Below are positions 1-7,616 of a stretch of 9,377 nt of DNA, in pieces. Under the pieces are notes generated by a model. It was not told the DNA's origin, did not search any database, and saw only the letters and a list, made by a program, of their open reading frames with translations. A program made the position numbers and the translations under genes. This DNA is from Oscillospiraceae bacterium (GTDB lineage: Bacteria; Bacillota_A; Clostridia; Oscillospirales; Oscillospiraceae). The stretch spans positions 1 through 9,377 of the forward strand of contig JAETOP010000130.1 in the NCBI GenBank assembly GCA_021771675.1, given 5' to 3'. Position 1 is the first letter of the stretch. Every line of letters begins with the position of its first letter.

Positions 1-1662
1 AAGCCGCCGCAGCCGTTCATCCCCATCGTGGCCTATTGGGATGACTACGACAAGGTGCCGTGGGCGCTCCCCCATGTGTACGACTACATGGAGGGGCGGG
101 ATGCGGTTTCCTATGATTACCCGCTGCTTTCCGGCACATACAACCGCAGGCATTACCTTACCGCCTACGGCAAAGAGCAGAAGACGGAATTTGACGGCAT
201 TGTGGTCGACCGTAACGGCGGGAACCCGGACAGTTATTCCGGCATCGTGTCTGTTTCGGAGGGCATGGTGACGATGGGGGATAACGGCTCCGCTGTTTAC
301 CGTTTTTCTGTATCCACAGCAGGAACTTATGATGTGGCGGTGCGCTTGTGCTTTCCCTTTTGGGATAAAAATGGGATATACATTTCCATTGACGGAAGTC
401 GGAAGCATTTCACGGAGAGCCGCCTGTGGTGGCCATACTGGAGGACCACCTTCTGGTCGGCGCTGGCAGAGGGGATTTCCCTCTCTGCAGGTACGCATAC
501 AATCACAGTTTCGGTGGATGTGAAGGGCGTGCAGTTTTACGGTTTCCGTGTCTGCTCTGCTTTTTCGGAAGAACCGAGCACCGGCTCCGCCACCTACACG
601 CTTGCGCCGCGGAAATTCAAAGATGTGGACGGGAACATGGCACAGCCGGACAGGGGCTTCAAGCTGACGCTGGAGATGCTCCGCAGGAAGCCGGACTCGG
701 CGCTCATCTGGTACGAGGACTTCCGGGATGAGAACCCTCTGCCGGAGAGTTACTGGACGACGCTCTCCGGCAAGTGGGAGGTGTGGCGGGAGGGCTATGA
801 GAACCGGCCGTACTCCCAGCTTGAGGGGAGCGGGCAGCTTGCATGGAAGTACAGCGGCTTTTCCGATATCCATCTGCGGGCAAGGCTGGCCTTCCCGGCA
901 GGCGGCAGCGGGAAGGCGGGGGTGTTCTGCGGGGATGTTTTCTGCTGCTTAAATTATGACACACAGAGGGTGGAGCTTTACAAGGGTTCCACCCTTCTTG
1001 GCAGTTACAGCCAGACGATCAGCCGGACGGCGAATGCAGACCTCAGAGGGAATCCCGCCATGTACACGGTGGAGATGCGCATCCGTGGAAACAGGGTGCG
1101 GGTGTATTCCGGCGCATCTTATGCGCTGCGTTTCACGGCCTCCATATCCGGATTCAGTGGCGGGTATGCAGGATACCGCTCCGATAACCGTACCGTCTGT
1201 GAACTGATGAGACTTGGGGACTCATGGACATATGAGCCTTACGAGCGGTTCGATGTGCGGATGCCGGACGGAAGTTTTAAATCCTTCGGACGGATCAGCA
1301 GGAGCAATGTGGCGTGGGATGAAGAATTCCAGGTGTTCACGCTGACTGCCGATGTGGAGGAGAGCGCCACCCGCAGCGAGGACATTTCGATGGATTATGA
1401 TTTTTTCCATTCAGATTTGATGGAGATATCCTGCGGGAACAACTACACGGCTGAGGTCACTCCGAGGGATATCAATATCTGGATTTCCCGGCTGTTTCTT
1501 GGGGATGCGGACGGCTTCTCCATCCTCTATTACCAGGACGTGGACTCCCTCGTCTATTGGGCGAACCAGGCGGCGTACCGCTGGAAGCTGCGGGGGATGT
1601 GTATGTGGTCGCTTGGGCAGGAGGACATGAGGATTTGGGAGTGGCTGCCGAAACAAATTTAA
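1..1662 (+). CDS. Phage tail/host-contact protein, 3' part, with two beta-sandwich modules and a GH18-like C-terminus
   Basis: The frame is open from base 1, so this is the last 553 residues of a longer protein; the GTG at 28 is an internal valine, not a start. Residue numbers here count from base 1. Residues about 65-200 look like a CBM6/malectin-type jelly roll, with AGTYDVAVRL, a Trp-rich stretch (RLWWPYWRTTFW) and LSAGTHTITVSVD. Residues about 235-410 look like a concanavalin/LamG-type sandwich, starting at WYEDFRDENPLPESYW. The last 45 residues (YYQDVDSL, then LRGMCMWSLGQED) resemble the last strands of a GH18 barrel as in YaaH/SleL-like hydrolases. The catalytic DxxDxE motif of GH18 would lie upstream and is not visible, so enzymatic activity is unknown. 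Position just before holin and endolysin fits a tail-tip or receptor-binding protein that binds or trims surface glycan. The role is inferred; the domain calls are from pattern only. Confidence 0.7.
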   Translation, partial: KPPQPFIPIVAYWDDYDKVPWALPHVYDYMEGRDAVSYDYPLLSGTYNRRHYLTAYGKEQKTEFDGIVVDRNGGNPDSYSGIVSVSEGMVTMGDNGSAVYRFSVSTAGTYDVAVRLCFPFWDKNGIYISIDGSRKHFTESRLWWPYWRTTFWSALAEGISLSAGTHTITVSVDVKGVQFYGFRVCSAFSEEPSTGSATYTLAPRKFKDVDGNMAQPDRGFKLTLEMLRRKPDSALIWYEDFRDENPLPESYWTTLSGKWEVWREGYENRPYSQLEGSGQLAWKYSGFSDIHLRARLAFPAGGSGKAGVFCGDVFCCLNYDTQRVELYKGSTLLGSYSQTISRTANADLRGNPAMYTVEMRIRGNRVRVYSGASYALRFTASISGFSGGYAGYRSDNRTVCELMRLGDSWTYEPYERFDVRMPDGSFKSFGRISRSNVAWDEEFQVFTLTADVEESATRSEDISMDYDFFHSDLMEISCGNNYTAEVTPRDINIWISRLFLGDADGFSILYYQDVDSLVYWANQAAYRWKLRGMCMWSLGQEDMRIWEWLPKQI

Positions 1663-1679
1663 TATTTCCATGGATACAG

Positions 1680-1710
1680 GGCTGTCCGCCGATTGGCGGG
1701 CGGCCTTTTA
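1680..1710 (+). terminator. Hairpin terminator or attenuator between tail gene and holin
   Basis: An 11-bp stem (1680-1690 with 1695-1705, two G-T wobbles) closes a GATT tetraloop and is followed by only four T residues (1706-1709). The stem is very G+C-rich but the T-tract is short, so it may end transcription only partly, letting some tail transcripts read into the lysis genes. It lies 17 bases after the tail stop codon. No convincing promoter is visible in the 34 bases between it and the holin ATG, which argues for read-through. Confidence 0.6.
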
Positions 1711-1744
1711 TCATACAAAAAATCTTTTTAAGGAGGGTTTCACT

Positions 1745-2158
1745 ATGAAGGAATTCTGGAACACAATTCAACTCATTTTTGCGGGTGTCGGGGGATGGCT
1801 CGGTTACTTCCTCGGCGGCTGTGACGGCCTGCTGTATGCGCTGGTCGCTTTTGTCGTGGTGGACTATATCACTGGCGTGATGTGCGCCGCGGCGGATAAG
1901 AAGCTGTCCAGCGAGGTAGGGTTCCGGGGCATTGCCAAGAAGGTGCTGATCTTCCTGCTCGTGGGGATTGCCAACATCCTCGATGTGCAGGTCATCGGCA
2001 CAGGCAGCGTTTTGCGGACGGCGGTCATCTTTTTCTATATCTCCAACGAGGGCGTGAGCCTCCTGGAGAACGCCGGACACCTGGGGCTGCCCATCCCGGA
2101 GAAGCTGAAGGATATCCTGGCACAGCTCCATGACAAAGCAGAAAAGGGGGACGAGTAA
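1745..2158 (+). CDS. Phage holin (holin family 4, TcdE/Cph1-like)
   Basis: A 137-residue membrane protein that would form the membrane lesion letting the endolysin reach peptidoglycan. Hydrophobic segments lie at about residues 8-24, 28-47, 65-82 and 86-103, followed by a charged soluble tail ending AEKGDE. The DYITG motif after the second segment and NEGVSLLENAGHLGLPIPEK near the C-terminus are typical of the clostridial toxin-secretion/phage-lysis holin family, and the length fits. The start is the ATG at 1745, preceded by AAGGAGGG at 1730-1737; a longer open frame back to 1670 has no ribosome binding site and crosses the terminator. The stop codon is directly abutted by the endolysin ATG, so the two are almost certainly translated from one message. 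Confidence 0.93.
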   Translation: MKEFWNTIQLIFAGVGGWLGYFLGGCDGLLYALVAFVVVDYITGVMCAAADKKLSSEVGFRGIAKKVLIFLLVGIANILDVQVIGTGSVLRTAVIFFYISNEGVSLLENAGHLGLPIPEKLKDILAQLHDKAEKGDE

Positions 2159-3670
2159 ATGAAACTGGTAGAAAGCATTCTGACGAAAAACCCCTGCTAC
2201 ACGGCAGGGAGGAAGATCACGGTAAAGGGGCTGATGCTCCATTCCGTGGGCTGCCCGCAGCCGAAGGCGTCCGTATTCATCAACTCATGGAACAGCCCTG
2301 CGCATGACACATCCTGCGTCCACGGATTCATTGACGGGAACGATGGCACGGCTTACCAGACATTACCGTGGAATCACAGGGGGTGGCACTGCGGCTCCGG
2401 CAGCAAGGGCAGCGGCAACAATACCCATATCGGGGTGGAAATGTGCGAACCGGCGTGTATCAAGTACACATCGGGCAGCAATTTCACCTGCTCCGACACG
2501 GCTGCGGCAAAGGCGGTGGCGAAAAGGACTTATGAGACGGCGGTGGAGCTGTTCGCCATGCTCTGTGAAAAGTACAGCCTTGACCCGCTTGCGGACGGTG
2601 TCATCATCAGCCACAAGGAAGGCTGTGCGAGGGGCATTGCCAGCAACCACGGCGACCCGGAGCATTTGTGGGCGCAGCTTGGGATGGGGTACACGATGGA
2701 CGGATTCCGCAAGGCGGTCAAAGCGGCAATGGGCGGCACTGCTTCTGGCACAGACAGATACACCAAGATCATGGGGAATGCCACGGCAACGGCGGAGCAG
2801 ATGAAAGCATATCTGAAAGCGAAGAACCCGTCCGTGGCGCAGTCCGTCCTCGACATGGTTCCGCTGTACCTTTCGGAAGGAAAAGCAGAAGGAGTCCGTG
2901 GCGACATTGCCTTTGCGCAGTCCTGCCTTGAGACCGGGAACTTCACCTTTTCCGGCTCTGCGGTCACGCTTTCACAGAACAACTTCTGCGGCATGGGCGT
3001 GACTTCTAACGGTGTAAAGGGGAATTCCTTTGACACGCCGCAGCTCGGCATCCGGGCGCAGGTGCAGCACTTGAAAGCCTATGCTTCCACGGACGCACTC
3101 AAGAACACCTGCATTGACCCGCGGTTCAAATATGTCACAAGGGGCTGTGCGGAATATGTGGAGTGGCTTGGGCAGAAGGAAAACCCTGCCGGAAAGGGAT
3201 GGGCGACAGGCGCCGGCTATGGGGAGAAGATACTCACGATCCTGAAAGGCATCCTTGGAACGGAAGGAGAGGCATCTTCCCCGGCTCCTATAGAAACGGA
3301 AATCTGGTACCGCGTCCGGAAGACCTGGGCAGACGCATCCTCGCAGAAAGGGGCGTTCAAGTCGCTGGAGAACGCAAAGAAATGTGCGGATGAGAATCCG
3401 GGCTGCTCCGTGTTTGATGAGTCGGGGAAGGCAGTGTATTCCAGTACGGCAGCGTTCAAGCCGTATCTGGTGCAGGTATCCATCCCAAACCTTAACATCC
3501 GGAAAGGCCCTGGCACTGACCACGGCAAGACCGGGAAATATACCGGAGCCGGCACTTTCACGATAGTGGAGGAGGCAGACGGCGAAGGCGCATCCAGGTG
3601 GGGATTGCTGAAATCCTACCAGGAAAAGAGAGACGGATGGATTTCGCTGGATTACGCAAAGAGGGTATAA
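2159..3670 (+). CDS. Endolysin: N-acetylmuramoyl-L-alanine amidase plus glucosaminidase, with SPOR-like and SH3 domains
   Basis: A 503-residue cell-wall hydrolase with two catalytic domains. Residues about 1-190 are an amidase_2/PGRP-type zinc amidase: H28 in LMLHSVG, HGFIDGNDGTAYQTLPW, IGVEMCEP (E94), and SHKEGCARGIASNHGDPEHLW-type sequence at 151-171 giving H152, H164 and D166 as candidate ligands. This part should cut the muramoyl-L-alanine bond. Residues about 200-365 form a GH73-like glucosaminidase with candidate catalytic E258 in AQSCLETGNF, followed by NNFCGMGV and GIRAQVQHLKAYAS. A Pro/Ser/Glu linker leads to a SPOR-like repeat (about 381-430) and a bacterial SH3 domain (about 434-503, PNLNIRKGPGT), probably wall-binding. 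There is no signal peptide, so export depends on the holin. The ATG directly follows the holin TAA, with AAAAGGGGG upstream inside the holin gene. Domains are clear; which bonds are cut in the host is inference. Confidence 0.95.
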   Translation: MKLVESILTKNPCYTAGRKITVKGLMLHSVGCPQPKASVFINSWNSPAHDTSCVHGFIDGNDGTAYQTLPWNHRGWHCGSGSKGSGNNTHIGVEMCEPACIKYTSGSNFTCSDTAAAKAVAKRTYETAVELFAMLCEKYSLDPLADGVIISHKEGCARGIASNHGDPEHLWAQLGMGYTMDGFRKAVKAAMGGTASGTDRYTKIMGNATATAEQMKAYLKAKNPSVAQSVLDMVPLYLSEGKAEGVRGDIAFAQSCLETGNFTFSGSAVTLSQNNFCGMGVTSNGVKGNSFDTPQLGIRAQVQHLKAYASTDALKNTCIDPRFKYVTRGCAEYVEWLGQKENPAGKGWATGAGYGEKILTILKGILGTEGEASSPAPIETEIWYRVRKTWADASSQKGAFKSLENAKKCADENPGCSVFDESGKAVYSSTAAFKPYLVQVSIPNLNIRKGPGTDHGKTGKYTGAGTFTIVEEADGEGASRWGLLKSYQEKRDGWISLDYAKRV

Positions 3671-3678
3671 ATGGTTTT

Positions 3679-3728
3679 ACGCCTGCAGGAGTTCCTTTTG
3701 GGATTCCTGCAGGCGTTATTTTTTTTTT
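3679..3728 (+). terminator. Strong rho-independent terminator after the lysis cassette
   Basis: Twelve perfect base pairs (3679-3690 with 3705-3716) extend through five more, two of them wobbles (3691-3695 with 3700-3704), to a TTTT loop. A T-rich run follows, with ten consecutive T at 3719-3728. It starts 9 bases after the endolysin stop codon. This is the strongest terminator in the window and separates the late lysis transcript from the recombinase operon, so that operon should have its own promoter or depend on read-through. Confidence 0.93.
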
Positions 3729-3785
3729 GTGAAAACACCCCGCCGAACTGCGGTTCAAATCTCCGTATAGTGAGGAGGCGTTTTT

Positions 3786-4208
3786 ATGACTGACAGGCAA
3801 AAAGACCGGATACGGCAGATGAGGGCTGCTGGCTATGGATATATGAAGATTGCGCAGGAACTTGGCATTTCAGAGAACACAGTAAAATCATTCTGCCGGA
3901 GGAAGGGACTGAGTGCGGGGAAAATAAAAGCAGCAGTGCCGTCTGCGGATGGGGATAAGGGTATCTGCCCATGCTGCGGGGCAGAGGTAAAACAGAATCC
4001 GGGACGGAAAGCCAAGAAGTTCTGTTCCGATAAATGCCGCAATAAGTGGTGGAACAGCCACCCGGACCAGATAGAACGGAAGGCACGTTATGAATTCGTG
4101 TGCGCTTACTGCAAAAAGCCGTTCACGGCCTACGGCAATGCCGGCAGGAAATACTGCTGCCATGCGTGTTATGTGGCTGACAGGTTCGGAGGTGGCGCAG
4201 ATGAGTGA
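3786..4208 (+). CDS. HTH (sigma-70 region 4-like) protein with two treble-clef-type zinc fingers
   Basis: A 140-residue protein. Residues about 3-40 form a helix-turn-helix of the sigma region 4/resolvase HTH type (GYGYMKIAQELGISENTVKS). Two four-cysteine clusters follow: C61, C64, C80, C84 (FCSDKCRNKWWNSHP) and C106, C109, C124 or C125, C128. Such proteins are often labelled 'RNA polymerase sigma-70 subunit' and recur beside serine recombinases in Firmicutes elements, but region 2 is missing, so it is not a working sigma factor. DNA binding is a safe inference. Its place as first gene of the integration operon suggests control of recombinase expression or of recombination direction. ATG is preceded by GAGGAGG at 3772-3778. 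Its last 8 bases overlap the start of the next gene (ATGAGTGA). Confidence 0.85.
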   Translation: MTDRQKDRIRQMRAAGYGYMKIAQELGISENTVKSFCRRKGLSAGKIKAAVPSADGDKGICPCCGAEVKQNPGRKAKKFCSDKCRNKWWNSHPDQIERKARYEFVCAYCKKPFTAYGNAGRKYCCHACYVADRFGGGADE

Positions 4209-4419
4209 GGAGCAGTTCCAGAATGAAAAAATGTACCACGCCACCATGAACATAGCGAAATCCCTCATGGAACAGGGGGCAATGACGGCAGAGGAGTACG
4301 GTCAGATTGATACAATTTTCCGGGAAAAATACCGCCCGATTTTGGTTAGTTTACAGACCGAAATGAGTGGATATAAAGCCGATTCTATGGCATCATGTGA
4401 CACTGACAAGGAGGGATGA
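4201..4419 (+). CDS. Small SHOCT-like protein of the integration module
   Basis: A 72-residue acidic protein. The core NEKMYHATMNIAKSLMEQG, then AMTAEEYGQIDTIFREKYRP, is predicted to be two helices joined by a turn and resembles the SHOCT fold (a short oligomerisation domain). The ATG at 4201 lies within the end of the HTH gene and has GGAGGTGG at 4188-4195; an open frame extends back to 4090 but would overlap the zinc-finger gene for over 100 bases. The stop lies 1 base before the first recombinase. Small proteins of this kind commonly precede serine recombinases in clostridial elements; their function is not known to me. A helper or directionality role is possible but only inferred from position. 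Confidence 0.75.
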   Translation: MSEEQFQNEKMYHATMNIAKSLMEQGAMTAEEYGQIDTIFREKYRPILVSLQTEMSGYKADSMASCDTDKEG

Positions 4420-4420
4420 T

Positions 4421-5932
4421 ATGCCGAGAATCAGCGTAATCGGGCAGGTTCTGCCGGAACTGAAAAAGAGGAAGAGGGTGGCGGCTTATGCCAGGGTGTC
4501 GATGGAGACGGAAATGCTCCTCCATTCCCTTTCCGCGCAGGTCAGCCATTACAACGGATTGATACAAAAAAATCCTGATTGGGAGTTTGCGGGCATATAT
4601 GCGGATGAGGGCATCAGCGGAAGAGACACAAGCCACCGCGATGACTTCAACAGGCTGCTTGCGGACTGCGATGCCGGGAAGATTGACATGGTGCTGGTAA
4701 AGTCCATCAGCCGTTTTGCGAGGGATACCGTGGATACTTTGACAGCAACGAGGCACCTGAAGGAGCTTGGGATTGATGTTTATTTTGAAAGGGAACACAT
4801 CCATTCCATTTCTGACGAAGGGGAGCTGCTGCTCACCCTGCTCGCGTCCTTCGCACAGGAGGAATCGCGCAGCATTTCCGAAAATGTGAAGTGGGGCATC
4901 CGGAAACGGTTTGAACAGGGCATCCCGAACGGGCATAAAGCGCCATACGGATATGAGTGGGACGGGGAAATGTACCGCGTCATACCGGAGCAGGGGGAGG
5001 TCATAAAGGAGATTTTTGCAAAGTACCTTTCCGGCACATCTGCCTATGGGATTGCAAAGGAGCTTTCAAAGCGGGGCATCACGGGGCAGAAAGGCGTGCC
5101 GATGGACGACTCCACCATCAAGTTCATCCTCACGAACCCGTCCTATACGGGCTCCATGCTCCTGCAGAAGAATTATATTTCCGAGGGGCATACGAGGAAA
5201 AGGAATAAGGGCGAGCTGCCCATGTACATGGTGGAGGGTATGTTCGAGCCGCTCATCCCGCAGGCAGATTTTGAAAAGGCGCAGCTCATACGGGAGCAGC
5301 GGGCGGATGCCGCCGCCAATAAAAACCCCACGCTCACGGCTTTTTCAGGACTGGTGAAATGCGGGGAATGCGGCCGTTCGGTGAGCAGGCGCACCACAAA
5401 ATACGGCAAGAAATGGAACTGCAATACCAGGGAGCGCAAAGGGAAAGATGTGTGCGGGCTCCGGCCGGTCTATGAAACGGAGCTGGAGCAGGCGGCGGCC
5501 GCCGCACTGGAGCTTGCCGCCTTTGACGGGGTGGCAGTCCGGAGGGAAGTCGAGCAGATTGTCATAAATGCAGACCGCATTGAGTTCCGCATGAAAAGCG
5601 GGAAGGCAAGAGAGGTCATGCGGGCATACCAAAGAGGCCGCAGCGCATTTTCGCAGAAAATCACCTGCGGGTGCTGCGGCAGGAAACTGGAATGCGATTA
5701 CTGGAAGATGGGTCCGAAAGGGCAGAAGGAAAAATATAAGGTTTGGGTGTGCCGGGGGTGTTCCTTCCGCAGGCTGCTGGATGATGAATTCCGAAAGGCA
5801 GCGGCGGAAGTCCTGGGGCGGGAGGATTACGAACCCCGCTTTGTGAAGGAGATTGCGGGAGTGACGGCATACGAGGACAGGTTTGAATTTCACTTTACGG
5901 ATGGGGAGGTGGTCGAATGGCAAAGAAAGTAA
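4421..5932 (+). CDS. Large serine recombinase 1, with duplicated zinc-ribbon module
   Basis: A 503-residue site-specific recombinase. The resolvase domain (about 18-160) has the YARVS motif with R25 and nucleophile S27, and SRFARDT with R98 and R101, all intact. The 'recombinase' DNA-binding domain spans about 170-290 (YGIAKELSKRGI, ILTNPSYTG). A zinc ribbon follows (C314, C317, C334, C345). The C-terminus is odd: a second ribbon (C416, C419, C444, C447) with the same following helix (ETELEQAAAAAL versus DDEFRKAAAEVL) and hairpin (ADRIEFRMKSG versus EDRFEFHFTDG), offset by 101-102 residues. No long coiled coil is evident. The start is the ATG at 4421, with AAGGAGGG at 4409-4415; the open frame back to 4367 lacks such a site. 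Its last 16 bases overlap recombinase 2, so the two are probably co-translated. Likely role: integration and/or excision together with recombinase 2. Confidence 0.94.
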   Translation: MPRISVIGQVLPELKKRKRVAAYARVSMETEMLLHSLSAQVSHYNGLIQKNPDWEFAGIYADEGISGRDTSHRDDFNRLLADCDAGKIDMVLVKSISRFARDTVDTLTATRHLKELGIDVYFEREHIHSISDEGELLLTLLASFAQEESRSISENVKWGIRKRFEQGIPNGHKAPYGYEWDGEMYRVIPEQGEVIKEIFAKYLSGTSAYGIAKELSKRGITGQKGVPMDDSTIKFILTNPSYTGSMLLQKNYISEGHTRKRNKGELPMYMVEGMFEPLIPQADFEKAQLIREQRADAAANKNPTLTAFSGLVKCGECGRSVSRRTTKYGKKWNCNTRERKGKDVCGLRPVYETELEQAAAAALELAAFDGVAVRREVEQIVINADRIEFRMKSGKAREVMRAYQRGRSAFSQKITCGCCGRKLECDYWKMGPKGQKEKYKVWVCRGCSFRRLLDDEFRKAAAEVLGREDYEPRFVKEIAGVTAYEDRFEFHFTDGEVVEWQRK

Positions 5933-7500
5933 CAACCATACCCGCCACGCTGAACCGGTTTGACTCCAGTCCGATTGCGGTGGCGAAAAAGCGGAAGACG
6001 GCGGGGTATGCGAGGGTATCCACGGATTCCGAGGAACAGGCGACAAGCTATGAGGCACAGGTCGATTATTACACCCGGTACATAAACGGCCGGGAGGATT
6101 GGGAATTTGCCGGGGTGTATACGGACGAAGGCATCTCTGCAACGAACACAAAAAAGCGCGATGGTTTTAACCAGATGATTGAGGATGCCCTGGCGGGGAA
6201 GATTGACCTCATCATCACAAAATCGGTCAGCCGGTTCGCAAGGAACACGGTGGATTCCTTAACGACAGTACGGAAGTTGAAGGAGAAGGGCATCGAGGTT
6301 TATTTTGAAAAAGAGAACATCTACACGCTGGATACCAAGGGGGAGCTGCTCATCACCATCATGAGCTCCCTTGCGCAGGAGGAGTCAAGGAGCATTTCAG
6401 AGAACACCACTTGGGGCAAGCGGAAGCAGTTTGCGGACGGCAAAGGCAGCCTTGCCTACAGCACTTTCCTCGGATATGAGAAAGGCGAGGACGGCAGCCT
6501 GAGAGTGAACCCGGAGCAGGCAGAAACGGTAAAGCTGATATACCAGCTTTTCCTGCAGGGACTGAGCCCGTATGCCATCGGCAAGAAGCTGACGGGGCTT
6601 GGCATCAAGAGCCCCGCGGGGAAGGACACCTGGCACCAGAGTTCCGTCAAGAGCATCCTCACCAACGAGAAGTATAAAGGGGATGCGCTCCTGCAGAAGC
6701 AGTACACGGCGGACTTCCTCACCAAAAAGCGGAAGAGGAACCAGGGGGAAATCCCGCAGTATTATGTGGAGGGGAACCACGAGGCAATCATCCCTCCCGA
6801 AACATGGGAGCTGGTGCAGGAAGAGATGGAGCGGAGGAAGAGCATGGGCGCAAGGTACAGCAGCACGAGCATATTTTCCTCGAAAATCAAGTGTTCCGAG
6901 TGCGGGAACTGGTACGGCTCCAAGGTGTGGCACTCACAGGACAAATACCGCAGGGTGATCTTCCAGTGCAACCGCAAGTTCAAGAACGATAAGAAATGCC
7001 GGACGCCGCACCTTACAGAGGACGAGATAAAGGATGCCTTCGTGAAAGCCGTCAATGCGGTCATCCCGGAAAAGGATGAGCTGATAGCGAACACCAAGGT
7101 GATGATGCGGACATTATGCGACACCACGGAGCTGGAGGTGGAGCAGAGCCGGTTTCTGACTGAGACGAAGATGGTGGCGGAAATGGTAAAAAGGATTGTG
7201 GCGGAAAACAAAGCTGAAGCCATGGACCAGGAGGAATACCAGAGACGCCGCAATGAACTGGTCGCCCGGTATGAGGCGGCAAGGGACGGGTACGAAAAAG
7301 CATCCGGGGAGATTTCCGACAGGCAGGGAAAGAGGAAAACCTATATGCGGTTTATCGGCGGGCTGCAAAAGCTGGACGGCTTCTGCGGAAAGTTTGATGA
7401 GGAACTTTGGACGGCGCTCCTTGACTACGCCACGGTTTATGCCAGAGACGACATCCGATTCACTTTCAAGGCGGGGAACGAAGTGAAAGTTGATGGATAG
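5917..7500 (+). CDS. Large serine recombinase 2, with coiled-coil segment
   Basis: A 527-residue site-specific recombinase. The catalytic domain (about 27-165) has YARVSTD with R33 and nucleophile S35, and SRFARNT with R106 and R109. The recombinase domain is at about 175-300, with a zinc ribbon C326, C329, C351, C361 (KCSECGNWYGSKVWHS). Residues about 400-475 are rich in charged heptads (ELEVEQSRFLTETKMVAEMV, then a Glu/Arg-rich helix) and fit the coiled-coil arm that controls synapsis and direction in large serine integrases. The ATG lies inside the end of recombinase 1, with GGGGAGGTGG at 5903-5912. The gene ends about 50 bases before a terminator and about 140 bases before the comM junction, the expected place for an integrase beside its att site. 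It is about a third identical by eye to recombinase 1 in the catalytic half. Confidence 0.95.
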   Translation: MAKKVTTIPATLNRFDSSPIAVAKKRKTAGYARVSTDSEEQATSYEAQVDYYTRYINGREDWEFAGVYTDEGISATNTKKRDGFNQMIEDALAGKIDLIITKSVSRFARNTVDSLTTVRKLKEKGIEVYFEKENIYTLDTKGELLITIMSSLAQEESRSISENTTWGKRKQFADGKGSLAYSTFLGYEKGEDGSLRVNPEQAETVKLIYQLFLQGLSPYAIGKKLTGLGIKSPAGKDTWHQSSVKSILTNEKYKGDALLQKQYTADFLTKKRKRNQGEIPQYYVEGNHEAIIPPETWELVQEEMERRKSMGARYSSTSIFSSKIKCSECGNWYGSKVWHSQDKYRRVIFQCNRKFKNDKKCRTPHLTEDEIKDAFVKAVNAVIPEKDELIANTKVMMRTLCDTTELEVEQSRFLTETKMVAEMVKRIVAENKAEAMDQEEYQRRRNELVARYEAARDGYEKASGEISDRQGKRKTYMRFIGGLQKLDGFCGKFDEELWTALLDYATVYARDDIRFTFKAGNEVKVDG

Positions 7501-7550
7501 GTAAAAATGTGTAAATTTCGCTATTTAATATAGAAAGAAAATTTTTTTCT

Positions 7551-7586
7551 GGGCCGGAATAATCAGTTTCCGGCCCGCATTTTTTA
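7551..7586 (+). terminator. Terminator of the recombinase operon
   Basis: A perfect 9-bp G+C-rich stem (7551-7559 with 7568-7576), an 8-base loop, and a T-tract at 7580-7585. It lies 50 bases after the recombinase 2 stop, following an AT-rich stretch. It points toward the comM remnant and should insulate host sequence from phage transcription. Confidence 0.88.
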
Positions 7587-7588
7587 GG

Positions 7589-7616
7589 TTTAGGGGGGTG
7601 CATTTAGGGGGTGCAT
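7589..7616 (+). repeat. Two tandem G-rich direct repeats at the prophage edge
   Basis: TTTAGGGGGGTGCAT (7589-7603) is followed at once by TTTAGGGGGTGCAT (7603-7616), the two sharing one T. The only difference is one G in the G-run. They lie between the operon terminator and the attachment junction, a usual place for recombinase or accessory-factor binding sites. Function is inferred from position. Confidence 0.7.

Noticed and set aside
1472..2242. Minus-strand open frame (256 codons) across the tail end, terminator and holin
   Set aside because: It would run through a hairpin terminator and antisense to three supported genes, with no family resemblance.
3766..3771. TATAGT as a -10 box for the HTH/recombinase operon
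   Set aside because: It abuts the ribosome binding site at 3772-3778, which would leave almost no leader, and no matching -35 box stands at the right distance.
5345..6151. Long minus-strand open frame (268 codons) spanning the two recombinases
   Set aside because: It covers conserved parts of both recombinases on the other strand and has no recognisable domain.
7589..7616. CRISPR or telomere-like repeat
   Set aside because: There are only two copies with no spacers, so it is a simple direct repeat.
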